Below are positions 1-12,060 of a DNA stretch of 64,000 nt, piece by piece. Source of the DNA: Siphonodentalium dalli (lineage: Eukaryota > Mollusca > Scaphopoda > Gadilida > Siphonodentaliidae); contig CP136061.1 in the NCBI GenBank assembly GCA_032622095.1, positions 9,317,787 through 9,381,786 of the forward strand. Direction: 5' to 3'. A model generated the notes under the pieces. The model made no database searches and was not told the DNA's origin. It saw only the letters and a list, made by a program, of their open reading frames with translations. Position 1 is the stretch's first letter, and each line of letters opens with the position of its first letter. The position numbers were made by a program, and so were the translations under genes.

Positions 1-648
1 GACATTGGAAGGAGCAGTGGTTCATGAATTGATAAAGATATCATTTGCGACAGTTCTATAAAACGGAGTATGCTATCATCTAACTGAATGTGGGGATGGT
101 GAAGATGGTCAACAAGAATCCCTATCGTGATCCCTATGTGATTGCCGGTTTGTTCGCCGAAACACGCCGATACTCTGATACTCATACACATTTGTCTGGG
201 TAAAATGACAATGAAATATTAGAGAATTATTATGAAACCTTAAGATCAGTGATTAGGATTCTTGTAATTTTTCGAAGGAAATAAGTGTAAACAGTAAAAC
301 TATAAATTAGTTGTTTCGCTATAATACTACTTCTGCATATTTACATGTATATGCACATTTGTATTAAGCGGAAGCACAACTTTACAACAAAACTACCATA
401 CCTGCACAATTTTTGCCTAGATTTTCGAAGTTGGCTTGTTGGGTTGTTTGGAAGTCAATCTGCTGACAGTCCTATTGTTGAAGTTAATACATCATACCGA
501 ACTATTGTTGGTTCACCTTGAATCCGCTAGAATCCAAGCAACTACCAAACATATCCTGATACGTGTGACTACTGCCAATGGTTTTATTTTCTGGTACTGT
601 GTTGGTGGCCATCTTTATCTTTAATTGAACACCAATTTTAGTTCAACA
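1..648. other. AT-rich stretch, nothing recognised
   Basis: No reading frame of convincing composition and no repeat shared with the rest of the window was seen. It ends where the 649-866 palindromic element begins. Confidence 0.4.
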
Positions 649-866
649 TACAGTAATGCTCTAATTAATCAACCTCTTAACCACAGAAGAATTATGGGTA
701 ACTTTTCAGGATTTAGTCGGAAATAAGGCTTGTTGCCATTCATCAGAAAGTTCTCGACGAGAGCTTTCCGATGAATGGCAACAAGCCATATTTCCGACTA
801 AATCCTGAAAAGTTACCCATAATTCTGCTGTGGTTAAGAGGTCTATTAATTAGAGCATTACTGTAC
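649..866. mobile_element. Near-perfect palindromic MITE (about 218 bp)
   Basis: The two halves are inverted copies of about 105 bp each, starting TACAGTAATGCTCTAATTAA and meeting at a short centre (CTCGACGAG). The outer bases are TA on both sides, compatible with a TA target. Half-length copies of the same unit follow at about 909-1020 and 1186-1295, and another lies at about 60355-60455, so this is a dispersed family. No ORF is present. It is a foldback or MITE-type non-autonomous DNA element; the superfamily is not determined. Confidence 0.75.
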
Positions 867-908
867 CATAGTACTACTGATGGTGTCTAGTCACTTATTA
901 GGCAGTTA

Positions 909-1295
909 TACAGTAATGCTCTAAATAATTAAACTCCTTAACCACAGCAGATTTATGGGTAACTTTTCAGGATTTAGTCGGAAATATGGCTTGTTGCCAT
1001 TCATCGGAAAGCTCTCACTGAATGGAGAGATTAGGAATGCGGAAAGTTTAACTGTCTAAGCTATACCAGAGGTCAACTTGAAGATTGGGATCAATTGGAT
1101 TAAAAATGATGGCTGTAGGGTGTGTTGAAGTATTTCCATGATGGCCGCCAGTAGCAATGATTGTCAACCAAAATATTTCATATTTACAGTAATGCCCTAA
1201 ATAATCAACTCCTTAACCACAGCAGAATTATGGTTAATTTTTCAGGATTTAGTCAGAATTATGGCTTGTTGCTATTTATCAGAAAGCGCTCAGTA
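909..1295. repeat. Two half copies of the 649-866 palindrome family
   Basis: Single arms of the palindrome (CAGTAATGCTCTAAATAATT, then ACCACAGCAG and CAGGATTTAGTCGGAAATAT) occur at about 909-1020 and again, more diverged, at about 1186-1295. They are separated by about 165 bp of unrelated DNA. They may be halves left after hairpin breakage or internal deletion. Confidence 0.65.
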
Positions 1296-1430
1296 TCACA
1301 CTCTAAGTAAAATGCCTTTTCAGCAATTGGGTTGGTGTCTGTCATTTTGCTGGTAACAGGAACCGGGTGGTATTTACCATGCATGCCTACCGTATTAAAG
1401 TTATCATTTGCTATGTTGGCACTTGACAGC

Positions 1431-1812
1431 TTTCGCATAATGAACTACTACACATATGAATTACGAATAGGGTGCTACAGGTACATTACTAGAATATGTG
1501 TTCTTTCTATCAGTTGTCGATTTTCAATATCCGTAGTTACGATTACGGATTCGAGAAACCAAGTATATGGGCACGCAAAATTTGTGTGCATTCATCTAGT
1601 GTATAACTGACTATATTTGACATGTAAACAACACAACTAATACAAACATACTAGATTGAACGCAATGGACGCCACTATTTTTTCCAAAATGGACTGGTAT
1701 AGTAGTCATTAAATCTGTGAAAATGTGTTTAAACCGTATGAAACACATAAGACTACACTATAAGCTGTTCGTAATCATTAATTCTTATATGTATAGTAGT
1801 TCATTATGCGAA
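1431..1812. mobile_element. MITE-like element with about 35-bp terminal inverted repeats
   Basis: TTTCGCATAATGAACTACTA at the left (from 1431) is matched in inverted orientation by TAGTAGTTCATTATGCGAA at the right (to 1812), and similarity continues inward to TTACGAA. The interior is AT-rich with no ORF of note. Confidence 0.55.
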
Positions 1813-2237
1813 GGGGTTGTTCGTATTTATATTTCACTGTATATTTGATAACTTTACACATATTAACCATCAATATACCAGTACTTCAATTTGTTTTGAT
1901 GGCAGCTACATACGCATTTATAAATTTTTTTTATTTATTGTTATTTTTCAAGATTCGCCTTTGTTCGTATTTCGTGGTAATTTTGCAAAACCTCTCTTTA
2001 CATATATAATCCCATACAACTGTGAAGCTATCATGCGAAGATAACATATGCAATGGTGCATTTTCTTCAACTCAAATAACTTTTCATCATCTCACCTTGA
2101 GAAAGTATATGTATACTGCTTGGATGTATATATATATAGTCATATTCCATGTATTCGTCTCATCTTGCGATTTACTGTAGTATTGCATGGGGTAAGGGAT
2201 ACATAAATGTAACCAAACACAGCAACTATGACAGTAC

Positions 2238-2385
2238 ACAGTTGTCGCCCTTCTTCTCGGGAGACATTGAGATTTGTCACCCACTCGAGAATGGAATGTC
2301 TCCCGAGGTGCGCTCCGAGGGAGACATTCTGTTCTCAAGCGGGTGACAAATCTCGATGTCTCCCGAGAAGAAGGGCAACAACTGT
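2238..2385. repeat. Hairpin repeat carrying GGGAGACAT motifs
   Basis: ACAGTTGTCGCCCTTCTTCT at the left is the inverted match of AGAAGAAGGGCAACAACTGT at the right. Arms of about 70 bp contain GGGAGACAT and GATTTGTCACCC, with an inner palindrome around 2300-2330. A related fragment with GGCGACA, GTCTCCCGG and GATTTGTCACG lies at about 12280-12345. Confidence 0.65.
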
Positions 2386-2948
2386 TTTGTTATCCGATTA
2401 TACCACAGACAAAATCCTTGCAATCCACACGCACGATGTTGCACTGAGTCACAAGTGCTTTATTTCCCTTATGTATATTTTCAGTAACTACTTATCGTCC
2501 TATAGGATTTCTGTTCCATAAACAATAGTCAAGCGTTTGATTAATCATAATTTATTTACGATCATTTTGGTGGTTTAATCGCCAATATCGGTCCATGCCA
2601 TATAATCCATATAGGTATGTTATCGTCTTCTGCAATGTGGCATATTCAATGTCGTCTTGTGCGCGGAATTTACTCGCGTTGTTTATTTCATAACGGTCTT
2701 CCCCGAAAGCTATTGGGAAGTTGTCGATTTCATTAATGTACATTCATATGTGTAATTGCTCCCAAGTACATGGCGATCCTCACACAAAATACTTCTATGA
2801 TCACATTGCAGACATCGCGGATCGGTCTGATATCATGGATAAGCGAACAGTACCATTCATTTGCGACATACGTATGCATTACGTTGTCTACCAGCAAACA
2901 TTCATAACCAACCAACCATCAAGGGATCCACTCTTTCAACCTTGCACC
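2386..2948. other. No recognisable feature
   Basis: Short overlapping reading frames occur on both strands but none has recognisable domains or a long run. It runs up to the LINE tail at 2949. Confidence 0.35.
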
Positions 2949-3332
2949 ATAAGATAGATAGATAGATCTTTATTGCACGACCACAAACAAATACATTCGG
3001 GTATGGCAATATACATGTACATGTACACATACAAAAAATAAAGAAAAAAACAGACATATAACATGGTATGGAAATCAATGGGTAATATACAAGCATAAAT
3101 TGTGAAATATAAAGTTTGTGTCCAGCATTGGCCCGTTATTGTCACATTATTCGCGTCTTAAATAAGAAGCTGTCTGAATAAAATTACTGAGGGCCCTATT
3201 ACAAAGTCGATCATCAACAGAAAAAAGAATACGTAGTTTTGCCTTAGCGTCAAGTTCCATGAAATTTGTTGTAATTTGTTCCATTGTTTCATTTCGGCCA
3301 ATTTGGCTGGTTACTTCATGTGAGTTTTTCAT
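2949..3332 (-). pseudogene. 3' end of a LINE: C-terminal coding scrap plus 3' tail
   Basis: On the minus strand a 61-codon open frame (3332-3147) reads like the extreme C-terminus of a LINE polyprotein (helical, charged, ending YLRRE and a stop). About 190 bp of 3' UTR follow, then GTCGTGCAATAAAGATCTAT and an (ATCT)n tail at 2953-2970. A CAATAAAG sequence followed by a short tetranucleotide tail is the usual look of LINE 3' ends in molluscs. Only the 3' end is present, consistent with target-primed reverse transcription that stopped early. The clade cannot be told from this length. Confidence 0.55.
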
Positions 3333-3985
3333 CTGACGTGTGTGTCGGAATAATGATATGGAGGATTTATGTAAATGTTAGCCCAAACTACATTTCCAAG
3401 TAACGATGGTTTTGTTGTTTATTTTGAGGAATAATACCGCGTCAGATGAATTCAGCCCAAATATGTTAACAGTTGTCGTGTAAAACATTCGGCAGTAAGT
3501 TAGCGTTATTTAGTATTTGTGGATGTCCTTTAACATGGGGAAAATAGACTACTGCGCTTGAACGAGCATGTGAATTGTCGTATTTAATGTATAGCAACTT
3601 TATAATCAATAACAGAGGCATTCTCTGTCAAATAAGGTCGCTCTATTTACGATACCAATTGGGGAACTTTGTGAATTAAATTACGCGTAAACTTAACCTG
3701 CTGCAAATAGAAAAGGTGTCGGAATTGGCGTACTCGCCTCAGGGCTAACTCGCCCCAATCGGCGAGTGCCAACTCGGAATAAAAGGCCAACTCAGAATAA
3801 AAGATGCATACGGGGTGTTATATGGCGTTTGGTCCATTGTTTCTCAATGAATATTATTGAAATTTGGTGTATATGTCCGGGCTGGGACATGGAATACAAC
3901 AACGTTTGAATTGTTTTTAAATTTACAAATTTGTTGATTTTATTCATTTTGTTTTCGTTCTGAAACACACTATAAAGTGTATATA
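3333..3985. other. No recognisable feature
   Basis: Mostly low-complexity AT-rich sequence. A small local repeat of CTCGCC and GGCGAG words lies at about 3730-3790. No supported gene. Confidence 0.35.
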
Positions 3986-4300
3986 ATATAATAACGAACA
4001 CGAGACATACATAATTTATAAACTGTTAACAAAAGATATCAAATTCAATACATGACAAAGATGACTCAGTGGAGTTTATAAAGTGAACATAAAAACATTG
4101 AGGTAAGAATCTTTTTAAGGAATGCAACTTTATTTAATGATAATAAACACATAAATTAAAATAACAAACATGAGTCATACATGATTTATAAACTGTTAAC
4201 AAAAGATATCAAACTCAATACATGACAAAGATGACTCAGTGAAGTTTATAAAGTGAACATAAAAATATTAAGGTAAAAATCTTTTTAAGCATTACTAAAC
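3986..4300. repeat. Tandem duplication, period about 170 bp
   Basis: TTTATAAACTGTTAACAAAA at about 4015 recurs at about 4185. The following blocks (CATGACAAAGATGACTCAGT and the segment ending in AATCTTTTTAAG) match with a few substitutions. There are about two copies. Confidence 0.8.
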
Positions 4301-5149
4301 CGTTTAGCACAGTCCACTTCACTCATCCGATCATCACTAAACTTCATATTTATCTTGATATTGATCTATCAGATGAGAGCTATCAAATATTTTTTTAATT
4401 TTATAGGAAAAAATGGTCGCCAGCGGCCATATTGCATTTACGTTATATGTTATCGCGTCATGTCGATATCTAGTATTAGTTAGAAATTTCACCTTTCCAG
4501 ATTCATAATTGCTCAATTGACTGTAACAGATGGAATTATTCCCCTCTTCGGATAGAGTGTCACTGAAACTTTATTTTGTCAGACTGTCTGTATAGTCACT
4601 GATTATATATGGCAATAATCTGTAAAAAGATGTAGCACTATTTTATTTTATATTTACATGCAGTGCTGTTTTTATACAACAATTCTAATCCCCCCTAGAT
4701 CATCATGTGATCGACCATACATCGCGCGAGGACCTGGTTGAATTAAGGGGGGTTTTATGGATAACTTCTGTCCTCAAGCTAGATTATACTTATGACATTT
4801 AATGGCATGTTTCTAACGTGGAGGGTTAGATATGCTTGAGACACCACCACTCTTCAATTCACACCAAGTTATCAGCTGTCATATTCGGATATTAGAACCC
4901 ATAGCCATGATATATGGTTTATTTTGTGTATACTAGTAATATTGTTATTTTCAGTACCTTTATATACCAGTACTGTGTATAACAATGCATATAAATTAAT
5001 CCATGTATACATGTATATTGATTCAACGGATTCAGTGGTTTTGTCCATAAGTCTATCAAATATGCGGGGAAAACATGGCCACAAGCAGTAGTCCCTGTTA
5101 AATTTCGAATTTGAATCAATTGGCACACCCTGCAGCCAGCTTTTATTAG
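4301..5149. other. Mostly featureless; diverged repeat scraps
   Basis: About 4320-4450 and 5050-5140 hold weak copies of the GGCCATATTG / CCGATCATCACTAAACTTC repeat family that is clearer at 45.8-46.3 kb and 62.7-62.9 kb. No coding capacity is supported. Confidence 0.35.
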
Positions 5150-5560
5150 CTCACCTGAGACGAAGTCTCCGGTGGAGCTATAGTCATCACTCCTCGTCCG
5201 TCGTCCGTCCGTGCGTCCGTCTGTCCGTCCGTCCGTCCGTCAAACTTTTTTAAAGCATCTTCTCCTCTGAAACCATCATACCGAATTGGTTCATATTTGG
5301 TGTGGATGTTCCCTAGGTGACTCTCATTCAGATTTGTTCAAATGAGGTCACCAAGTCAAATAGTTTTGATGTCAGGACCATAACTATTTTTCCACATAGT
5401 AATTCTTAAAACGACTTCTTTTCTGAAGTTGTCGGGCCGAATGGGTTCATATTTGGTATGAGGGTACCTTGGGTGACTGTGGTTCAGATTTGTTCAAATG
5501 AGGTCACTGTGTCGAATGTTGGCGGAGCCAGTGACATAACTAAACAAAAAAAAAAACCCA
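5150..5560 (+). mobile_element. AGCTCACCTGAG-type interspersed repeat, pearl-like layout
   Basis: It begins AGCTCACCTGAGACGAAGTC, runs into a CCGTCCGT tetranucleotide stretch (5196-5240), and then two diverged copies of a monomer of about 180 bp (TTCATATTTGGT, GGTGACT, CAGATTTGTTCAAATGAGGT, CACC). Related copies occur at 18496, 44702, 60529 and 61330. The layout of terminal motif, CCGT microsatellite and tandem monomers resembles pearl/CvA elements of oysters. Confidence 0.6.
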
Positions 5561-6016
5561 AAAAAAAATATTCAGATTTAACTCCTTGCTCAATTTAACA
5601 CACAAAATGTTTTTAATAATTTTTTTTTTATAACATGTTATAAAATTTGAAAAACTCACATAATTATAACATCCTCTGAGTTATGAAACTTCAGTCTTCA
5701 ATGAAATCACAGAAACTTTCCATTACCCACCCCCACCCTCACATGACCCAGGACCCCACCCTGCCAACAGCCCCTTCACCCATATCATATCACAACTTAC
5801 CTCTCTCCAGAAGCAGTTATTATATCTGCCAATATTATATCTACAAGAGGACTCAGCTTCATAGAGACACACAGTCAGGTCATTAATTGAGATCAGAATG
5901 ACAGATTAGAGATTAGAATGTTATTGGACAGGTTTGTGTAAACACTGCACTAGCAATGGTGCTTGTTGTTATTATCAAATTAAAACAAAATTATTTTCTC
6001 AAGCCTGAATTTAGTG
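5561..6016. other. No recognisable feature
   Basis: A-rich and T-rich runs at 5548-5570 and 5620-5632, then sequence without supported genes. Confidence 0.35.
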
Positions 6017-6257
6017 TGTCTGACATTTGCAGAATGAGGTCCCCAGGGGGTGATTTAGTGTTGCTACCCTGTACAGCAGGCTAGAATCACCAACTTCAAC
6101 AGTAGAACTTCAATCTGTTTCTAGGTTTCCCATGGCAGTTGAGGCCTAATCAGACTGAGTGTGAATTCAGTGATGCTAGCCTGCCTTGCGGAATAGTGTC
6201 ATTCAATTCACCTTTTGGGGACCTCATTCTGCAAATGTCAGACACTAAATTCAGGCT
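6017..6257. mobile_element. MITE with GAGGTCCCC inverted termini
   Basis: GTGTCTGACATTTGCAGAAT at the left is answered in inverted orientation at the right end (GACCTCATTCTGCAAATGTC). The inner word GGTGATTTAGTG is matched by an inverted diverged copy. Copies or halves recur at about 6680-6800, 43530-43645, 49131-49235, 49425-49480, 50550-50650 and 50845-50915, making this the most frequent MITE family here. Confidence 0.7.
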
Positions 6258-8100
6258 TGGCTGTTTCATATTATTTTCTTAACCACCACTTATCCAGGTG
6301 TCCAGGTGAAGAAAAATTGGGGGGTATATTGGATTGAATTTGTCTTCTGTCTGTCAGGCAGTCCTTCTATCCATCTATCTGTTGGGATGTCTATCCATCT
6401 GTCTTTCAACAATTGTTTTCTTCTCCATATTAAAGACCAAATGTGTTTATATATTTTGGTGTGCATGTTCCCTAGGTGACTCACAATCAGATTTGTTCAA
6501 ATAAGTTCATCAGATCAAATACATGTAGGTGCAAAGCCAGGACCATAACTGTTTCCCGCCATAGTAATTTTTAAAACAATTTCTTCTCAAGAACCATTGG
6601 GCCTATATAGCTTATATTTGGTATGGAGGGGCCTTGGGTGACCGGGGTTCAGATTTGTTCAAATGGGGTCATTTTTAGGAAAAGAGGCCCCCAGAGGGTG
6701 AGGTGAATTCAGTGATGCTAGCCCACCTTGCGGAATAGTGTCATTAAATTCGCCGTTTGGGGACCTCATTCTGCAAAGGTCAGACACACTTAATACAGGC
6801 TTGCTGTTCCAAAATTATTTTCTTAACCACCACTTATCCAGGTGAAATCATACCCTTATTTTTCAAAGAAAAATGGGGGGGGGGGGGGTATATTGAATAT
6901 TGGGTGGTATATATTGATATTACTAGATAAATGGATTTCATAGATGGGGATTCACATTTGTTCTAATAGGGGCAGAGATAAGAGATTTAACTCTCCTCTA
7001 TGCTGTTTGGTACTGGTATAATAATATTGATTTCCAGGCAGCCTGGGTGGGGGCAACATTTGAGGCAATGGGTAGTGAGTGTAGAGGGGGTGGAGTTTTG
7101 GCCCCCTACTTTAATCAAAATTTAAACAGTTGAAAATTTCATGCCTGATACAACATTAGTTGTAGATTAGATGTTCACACCAAAAAATTTCATGCCTGAT
7201 ACAACATTAGTTGTAGATTTTCCAATATTATTTTCTTAACCACCACATGACCTTATTTTTCAAAGAAAATTTGGGGGGGGGGGGGGTATATAGGATATTG
7301 GGGGGTATATTGATATTACTAGATGAATTGATCTCATAGTTGGGGATTTACATTTGGCAATGGGGAGGGAGTGTAGAGGGGGTGGAGTTTTGACCCCCTA
7401 CCTTGATAAAAATAAAAACAGTTGAAAATTTCATGCCTGATACAACATTAGTTGTAGATTAGATGTTCACACTAAAAATCGGTTGGAACTGTTTTCATAG
7501 TTTGGTTTAATTCTCCAACATGTATGTTTTTAAATCACCAGTCCATATATGTTCCTACTTCAGGTTAAACTGTTGGACAGAATTGGCCACAAATTTTAAC
7601 TTTATGGGGTTGTCAGGTTGGTAATTTTCAAATGAGGTCACCTGGTCAAATAGGGGCCAAGCGAAGGACAGTTTTCCTCTTAATATGCCTCCTTCACAAG
7701 GACCATCAGGTCTATTTTACTGATATTTAGTATGAAGGGTTCTTTGGTGTATGGGATTCAAATTTATTCAGATGGGGTCACCAGGTTAAATAGGGTGGGA
7801 CCAGGGACATAACTGTATGTTTCTATAGTAATACTTAAAATGTCTTCTCAAGATAGGTTGGACTATTTAGCTTACATATAGTATGGAGGATCCTTTAGTG
7901 TCTGAGATTCAGATTTGTTAACATGAGGTCAACCTGTTAAGAAATGACGGGGCTATGGGGACTTAACACTTTTGTGTCTAATAAAATCATTAAAATACAA
8001 AATTCATTAAAACATCTACCTTGGAACTACCTGACTGATTAATCTGACATACATGTATGGTGTTTTGGGTCCTTGGATAATTGGGCTTCAAACATGTCTA
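6258..8100. repeat. Tract of diverged ~180-bp monomers and short duplications
   Basis: Monomers with GGTGACT, CAGATTTGTTCAAATGGGGT and AATATGCCTCC words recur at 6470-6680, 7610-7780 and 7790-7960. The phrase ATGCCTGATACAACATTAGT occurs three times (about 7141, 7191 and 7433). G-homopolymer runs lie at about 6875-6888 and 7274-7286. About 7625-8040 is repeated with high similarity at about 18785-19190. No gene supported. Confidence 0.55.
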
Positions 8101-8540
8101 AATGGTTTTATAAAAAGGCGCTTGTGAGATTTGAAATTTCCAACAATTGAGAAAGTTTGAGATGTCGGTTGTGAAATTCCAACCTAAGACTTGGGAGTCT
8201 GGAGCCCGGTCGGGAGGGGACTTGTTGAGCTGGAGGAGGGGGTGGGGTGATCAGTAGTGTACAGTTGGTAAATTCAAGGTAGATATTCACCGATCTACAT
8301 ACATGAAGCCTCTCTAGCCACATATCGTGTTTAGATCTACTTCTTTTAAAATGATTATGAAAAGTTCTGACTGTTGTGGTCTCCAGAGTCCCAGTCTTAT
8401 CAGTCTTTGTAGTCTGGTGAGCGACCCCACAGTCTTTGACTGTCTTGTTGGAGAACTTTTTCTCACGTGGATAGTTTGGGTCACCGCTAGATGTGAGCCA
8501 TGTTTTGTTCTCAAGCTGTCCTTGTGAAGACATCACTGCC
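8101..8540. repeat. Segment duplicated at 19.2-19.74 kb
   Basis: AAGACTTGGGAGTCTGGAGC (about 8190) and the block from TACAGTTGGTAAATTCAAGG to TTGACTGTCTTGTTGG (about 8260-8452) are repeated at about 19232 and 19540-19735. Together with the preceding 7625-8040 block this is one interspersed repeat unit. The second copy is broken by about 245 bp containing a G homopolymer. The reading frames across it look accidental. Confidence 0.7.
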
Positions 8541-9130
8541 AGCGGTGATCTGGAATGTTACTATTTTTATGGCTAAATAATTTGGTTGATCCTACAGATG
8601 ACACCCCTTGTCCGATCGTCACCAGATTCCACAATGATCTTCTGGATAACCAGGGTGAGAGTAATCTAATTTTCCCGAATTTCGTTAAAAAACATTACCA
8701 CAGGCAGCAATTTGGTATCTTACTGTTTGATCCTCTTTTGCGTGACTGAATTGTTTAGCAACTGTACAGTCATATCCCTTATCTGATTGTCACCACACTT
8801 TATATTGATCTTCGGGCTGACAACTAGATGGGAGCTATCGAATGCTTTGAATTTTTTTGGAAAACATTGTCGCCAGCAGTCATCTTCTATTTTGGTTTTT
8901 ATATACATGTATATCTCTTCATTCGGATAGTCAGTATTACGTAGGTACTTCAACTTTCCGCATTCCTGTCATCATTTGAAATATAAAAATTTACCTGATA
9001 CCATGCACCCTTCAAAATTTGTTTCGTCGTATCTATTTTAATGACCCGTATGGTAATATTGATACAGATATATTTGTCAAACATTTCTTTGTACAATATA
9101 CAGGTATTTAGTTTGTAACTAAATCTAGAA
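8541..9130. other. Diverged copies of the CCATCTTGGATTTTA family
   Basis: Phrases such as CCGATCGTCACCAGATT, GATCTTC, CTAGATGGGAGC and GTCGCCAGCAGTCATC at 8600-8890 match the 45.8-46.3 kb monomers. No gene seen. Confidence 0.45.
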
Positions 9131-9560
9131 ATATATAATAGTAGCTGGTGGACCCTACTTCGTCCGGGATGTTCCCCTCTGATTTTCGGAGAATTGCGCG
9201 ATTTAACCTTGAATTGACCATTTTAAAGGTGAACGTCATGTCGGGTCACGATTTGACCCATCCAAAACACTCCCCGGACAAAAGTCACGACAAAAATACC
9301 CGTCGAAATCCGCCCGGCTTTACCCGATTTGACCTTGAATTGACAATTTTGAATGTCAAGATCAGGTGAGGGTCATAATTTGACCCACCCGAAACACTCC
9401 TGCGACAAAAGTAACAGTAGGTATTATATTTCGTTGACCTTGAATTGATCTTTTTGAATGTCAAAGTCAGGTCGGGATCAAGATTTGACCCGTCCAAATA
9501 GTCCAGAAACATGCCTACATCAGCACGTTCGAGAACATGGTCCCACGTGAAATTGGACCC
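9131..9560. repeat. Three degenerate tandem copies, about 110-125 bp each
   Basis: The words GACCTTGAATTGA (about 9206, 9331 and 9440), TTGACCCATCC and ACACTCC recur in the same order three times. No coding capacity supported. Confidence 0.65.
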
Positions 9561-9806
9561 GTCCATATTGCTCCCGGGATCGAAGTAGTCCTACACACAA
9601 TTTTTTAGTCGGATCTGTCAAGGTCCAGAAACATGCCTATGAGCGAGGTCAAGTTGACACGTTAAATACCAAATCCGAGTCGGATCAGTCGAGCAGTGTT
9701 AGAGTCTATAACACATACACACATGCATTCATGCATACACACATACATACAGACAGGTGTTCCAAAATGTATAATCGATAGCTACAACTATTCTATGGTA
9801 GATAGT

Positions 9807-12060
9807 TCACGGCCGACCTGATGCATGCATCTTAGTTTTCTTGTATAGTGATATCCGTTGGATATTATATCGAGGACAGTGTATTATAAAATGTTCCTCG
9901 TCCTCAATGACGCCTGTATGACACTGTTTACATACACGGTCCGACCTGAGGGTAATAGGCTTAGTGTATCGGCCGCGTTCAACTTCTAGATTATGACAGC
10001 TGGTCACTAATTTAGAAATCACTTTACGGCCACTTCGCGGTAAATTTCTGAGGTAATTTGATAGCTCGTATGTATCGGTCGGTTTTATTTTGGATATGAA
10101 TTTTACCTTACTATTCTCAGTGGGTTTTCCATAAATATCACTGACTTTCCATGAACTGGCATAGTTTTCTTTCATGGTTTGGAGAAAATTGTTGGAAAAT
10201 GTTTGTCGGTCTATATTACGCGGGTTTTCATATACGTTTTGAAAGCCATATGTAACCATGATTTTCCGGACAGAGTTAAGCCATGCGCAATTAGTCCATG
10301 TTTTCATTTCTGCCGGCAGTCTATTGGTGTCCATATTTTCTAGACGGAGCCAAAATTTTACCATATCTCTCAGAATATCTAGTCTTATTGGGAATCTCCC
10401 CAACTCCGCACGTGCGGCTACATTTGTTGCAGTTTTACTGATACCGAGGAGATTTTTTGAATAGTTTAGGTGAAATTTCTCTATTTCATTTGACTGTCTA
10501 TTAACTGCCTCGTCACCCCATGTCTCGTATGCATAGGTGAGGATCGGTTTAACACATGTGTCAAATAGTTTTGTTGATACTTCGAATTTAATACCAAGAT
10601 ATGTATATGACTGTGTCGATTCAAGACTTTGGTTGCCGAAGATAAATGTTGGTTTTGAGATATGTTGACCCCCAGCATGAAAAACAAGAGTTTTTGTTTA
10701 GAACTGTTCAGTGTAATTTGCCATTCCCGACAGTATTTATGTAAGAATTTAGCATTGTCTGGAGGCCACTGGGGCTTTCTGAAATCAAAACAAGATCGTC
10801 GGCATACATCAAGCAAGAGACTTCTTCGCCGAAAACATTTGGGGCGTCTGATTTGCTTTCGAGTAGGATCGAAGCAATTTCATCTATGAATATATTGAAA
10901 AGTAAAGGGCTTAAATTATTTCCCTGCATCAATCCCACTGCTCCCTGGAATTTGTCTGTTAGACTATTTATCCCACTTTGGACACTAGTTGTATATTCGG
11001 TTATTATCTTTTTAACTGTTGTATATACTGTACCACCCACACCCAATTTGATTAGTTTATACAGCAAACCTTCACGCCATACTCTATCGAAAGCCTTATT
11101 GAAGTCTACGAAACACGTATACAACTTTTTCCGTTGCATTATAGATTTATTTATGAGTGTTCTGAGAATAAGCGTGTTATCGGATGTCGTGTGATATTTG
11201 CGAAAACCTGCTTAAAATTTCTCAGGTATACCCTTCTGTTGAAAAAACGAAGTTAGCCGATTTAGCAATATATCGGCATATATTTTACCTAATACACTGG
11301 TAATGGTGATCCCGCGAAGGTCGTTTGGTGTAGTTGGGTGTTTACATTTTGGTATAGGAATTATGAAACCATCAAGCCATTCTTCAGGGAAATCTCCAGT
11401 TGTAAGTAGTCGTTTAAACATTTAAAAAAAAATAGGTATGAGCTGGTCTTTAACACTTTTTATCATATCTGGTTTAATAGAATCAAGGCCTTCAGCCTTT
11501 CCATTAGCTAGTCTCGTGATCGCGTGTCTGATTTCTAATTAGGAAATTTCATAGTCAAGATCAGTTTTATCTCGCGCCTGTTCTTCTAATATTGGAAGGT
11601 GTGTGAGAACGGTCTGTTTGAATAACTGGTCGGTGTCTGCAGTCAAACTGCCTAGATTTTAAAAATGATCATAAAGTTCTTTTGGGTGAAAATTATTACC
11701 TGCGGAATTGGGCTTGCCATTAGCTTCATGTTTTAATTCATCAATAATAGCCCAATATCGTGAAGGCGACTTATTTTGCATCCCCACAAGAGTGTGATAT
11801 TTATCGAGTCTAAATGATTTTCATTTGGATTTTAAAAGCTTCCGATACTGCTTCTTCAAATTAAAATAACGCCCACAAATGATGGGGTCTTGTTGGTTGT
11901 CACTTAGGGGTTTAACAGAGCGAATCAATTGACGTTTCAGTTCAGCACATGTATGATCGTACCAGGGTTTACTGGCATGTAACTGTGTTTTCGTCTGTGT
12001 TGTGTAGATTGTCGTTTGACAATATGTTGACATGAACATATTGAATCACCGAGACGAAAA
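9807..12060 (-). pseudogene. Degenerate non-LTR retrotransposon (LINE) reverse transcriptase
   Basis: Minus-strand fragments in consistent order form one broken LINE pol. The pre-RT part lies at 12039-11821. The N-terminal RT part at 11421-11212 has a PIPKCK box and a RGITITSVLGKIYADIL stretch. The palm at 11139-10708 has AFDRVW, a GLMQGNNLSPLLFNIF block and the catalytic YADD box (LMYADDLVLIS). The C-terminal region at 10403-9807 carries a late Cys/His motif (CKQC...HFIIHC) typical of LINE C-termini. The pieces lie in different frames or are split by stops, so the copy is dead. No apurinic-type endonuclease is recognisable upstream, so it is probably 5'-truncated near 12060. RT identity is secure; the clade is not. 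Confidence 0.85.

Noticed and set aside
8108-8536. 142-codon minus-strand frame
   Set aside because: Lies in a unit repeated at 19.4-19.7 kb where it is frameshifted; no domain; proline run from a repeat.
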